Below are positions 63,245 through 64,000 of a stretch of 64,000 nucleotides of DNA, piece after piece. The stretch is from CAWDBV01 sp963800705 (GTDB taxonomy: Bacteria > Actinomycetota > Thermoleophilia > Solirubrobacterales > 70-9). Both the position numbers and the translations under genes were made by a program. Under the pieces are notes generated by a model. That model worked only from the letters and a program-made list of their open reading frames with translations. It searched no databases and was not told where the DNA came from. The first letter of the stretch is position 1. Every line of letters starts with the position of its first letter. The stretch covers positions 682,001-746,000 of the forward strand of contig CAWDBV010000005.1 of NCBI GenBank assembly GCA_963800705.1, read 5' to 3'.

Positions 63245-64000
63245 CGCAAGTCAACCTGGCCGTCTCGCAGGGTGACCGCGCGCATGGCCAAGCACGTGAT
63301 GTCCTCGGGCTGCTCGTCGCCGCGTCGGCGGCTTCCTCGCCTACATCGCCTGGATCTCGGTCAACGGCCCGCCGTTCCAGGACCGCTACGAGCTCGACGC
63401 GTCGTCCCCGCGACTCGCCGATCCTGAAGGCGGGCGGCCGGTGCGGATCGCGGGCAAGATCGCCGGGACGATCACCGAGGTCGAGCCCGCCGAGGAGGGC
63501 GTCGAGCTGACGATGGAGCTGCGGCCCGACTACGCGCCGGTCGGCAAGCGACGCGCGTGCGAACGTCCGCGTGCGCTCGATCGTCTACCTGACCTACCTC
63601 GAGATCATTCCCGGCGAACAGGGACGATCCCGATGACCGAGGGCGGGACGATCCCGCTGGCGCGGACCGGCTCGGGGGTCGACCTGCTCGAGGTCGTCCA
63701 GCTCTTCGACGAGCGCACACGCGAGGTGCTGCGCCGCTCGCTCGTCAACCTCGGCTACGGGGTCGCCGGCCGCGGGAGCCGAGCTGAACGCCTCGCTCGC
63801 GGACCTCGACGAGACCCTCGAGGTCGGGATCCCGCAGCTACAGGCGCTGACGCCGCGCGAGGGTGAGCTCGGCGGCCGCGGTCGGCGGAGCCGCCGGCGT
63901 CGCGAGCGGGCTCACGGGCGAGCGCCCCGACGACGTCGAGGCGCCTGATCACCTCGGGCGACGCCGTGCTCGGAACGCGTCGCCTCGCGCGCACGCCGAG
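63242..64000 (+). CDS. Mce/MlaD-family lipid-import protein 3, partial and frameshifted
   Basis: Third consecutive mce gene, running off the window. Frame-joined segments show a membrane helix (LAYIAWISVNGPPF), the MCE-domain pattern RYELDA...ILKAGG.PVRIAGKIAGTITEVEPAEEGVELTMELRPDYAPVG, then RSIVYLTYLEIIPG and EGGTIPLARTGSGVDLLEVVQLFDERTREVLRRSLVNLGYGVAGRG, as in Mce proteins. The ATG at 63242 is the best start visible but indels make it uncertain. Organisation yrbEA-yrbEB-mce-mce-mce is the usual order of actinobacterial mce operons. Confidence 0.6.

Noticed and set aside
60271..64000. Programmed +1 frameshifting in the mce genes.
   Set aside because: The shifts are too many, occur at unrelated sequence contexts, and share no slippery codon or stop-codon arrangement.

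Overview
The window is very GC-rich, uses GTG and TTG starts freely, and packs genes with 1-11 nt overlaps. Many of its secreted proteins end in a lysine/arginine-rich tail containing two cysteines. Together with an mraZ-rsmH-ftsL-ftsI cell-division cluster, Mce/YrbE lipid-import genes and CSLREA beta-helix proteins, this points to an actinobacterium of the Thermoleophilia (Solirubrobacterales-like). That assignment is inference from gene content, not a phylogenetic result.

Layout. 1-2.1 kb (minus): start of the division cluster, ftsI, ftsL (frameshifted), rsmH and mraZ, with an MraZ-type operator upstream. 2.4-9 kb: a secreted beta-propeller protein, then a reduced Tad/Flp pilus-assembly set (TadC, TadB, CpaF, CpaB) next to a histidine kinase and response regulator, with a macrodomain gene on the opposite strand inside the cluster. 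9-19.8 kb: single genes, namely DUF899, DUF3089 hydrolase, M23 lipoprotein, DUF192, Bax-inhibitor-1, a Fur-family regulator, secreted repeat proteins, epimerase, a 56-aa antitoxin-like protein, GlpD and a nitroreductase.

19.8-26.3 kb (minus) is the most notable region: a cobalamin riboswitch followed by seven tightly overlapping genes. They encode two proteins with transcobalamin-like (DUF4430) domains, one secreted and one a lipoprotein, an ECF T-component, two ECF ATPases, an ECF S-component fused to a prenyltransferase-type alpha toroid, and a small Pro-rich membrane protein. Toroid plus DUF4430 domain is the architecture of animal intrinsic factor/transcobalamin. Here it appears split and built into an ECF vitamin importer.

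26.3-44.5 kb is dominated by secreted parallel beta-helix proteins: three on the minus strand, one lone gene flanked by tRNA-Glu and a duplicated tRNA-Glu 3' end, and three tandem paralogues. tRNA-Glu, tRNA-Leu, a secreted beta-propeller protein, a DUF3556 membrane protein and an FAD oxidoreductase lie among them. 44.5-58.4 kb: SRPBCC protein, large secreted hydrolase, catalase-like peroxidase, unknown proteins, a TetR/MFS efflux pair with clear operators, AIM24, SnoaL-like protein, a glycosidase, and an acyl-CoA dehydrogenase/SCP2 operon divergent from its own TetR-type regulator. 58.5-64 kb: YrbEA-YrbEB followed by three Mce/MlaD genes.

Data quality: isolated frameshifts occur across the window (ftsL, 29.5-31.0 kb, 34.87, 36.25, 36.90 and 56.6 kb) and become extremely dense after 60.3 kb. 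Almost every one I resolved by hand is a single-base insertion, so I read them as sequence errors rather than pseudogenes.
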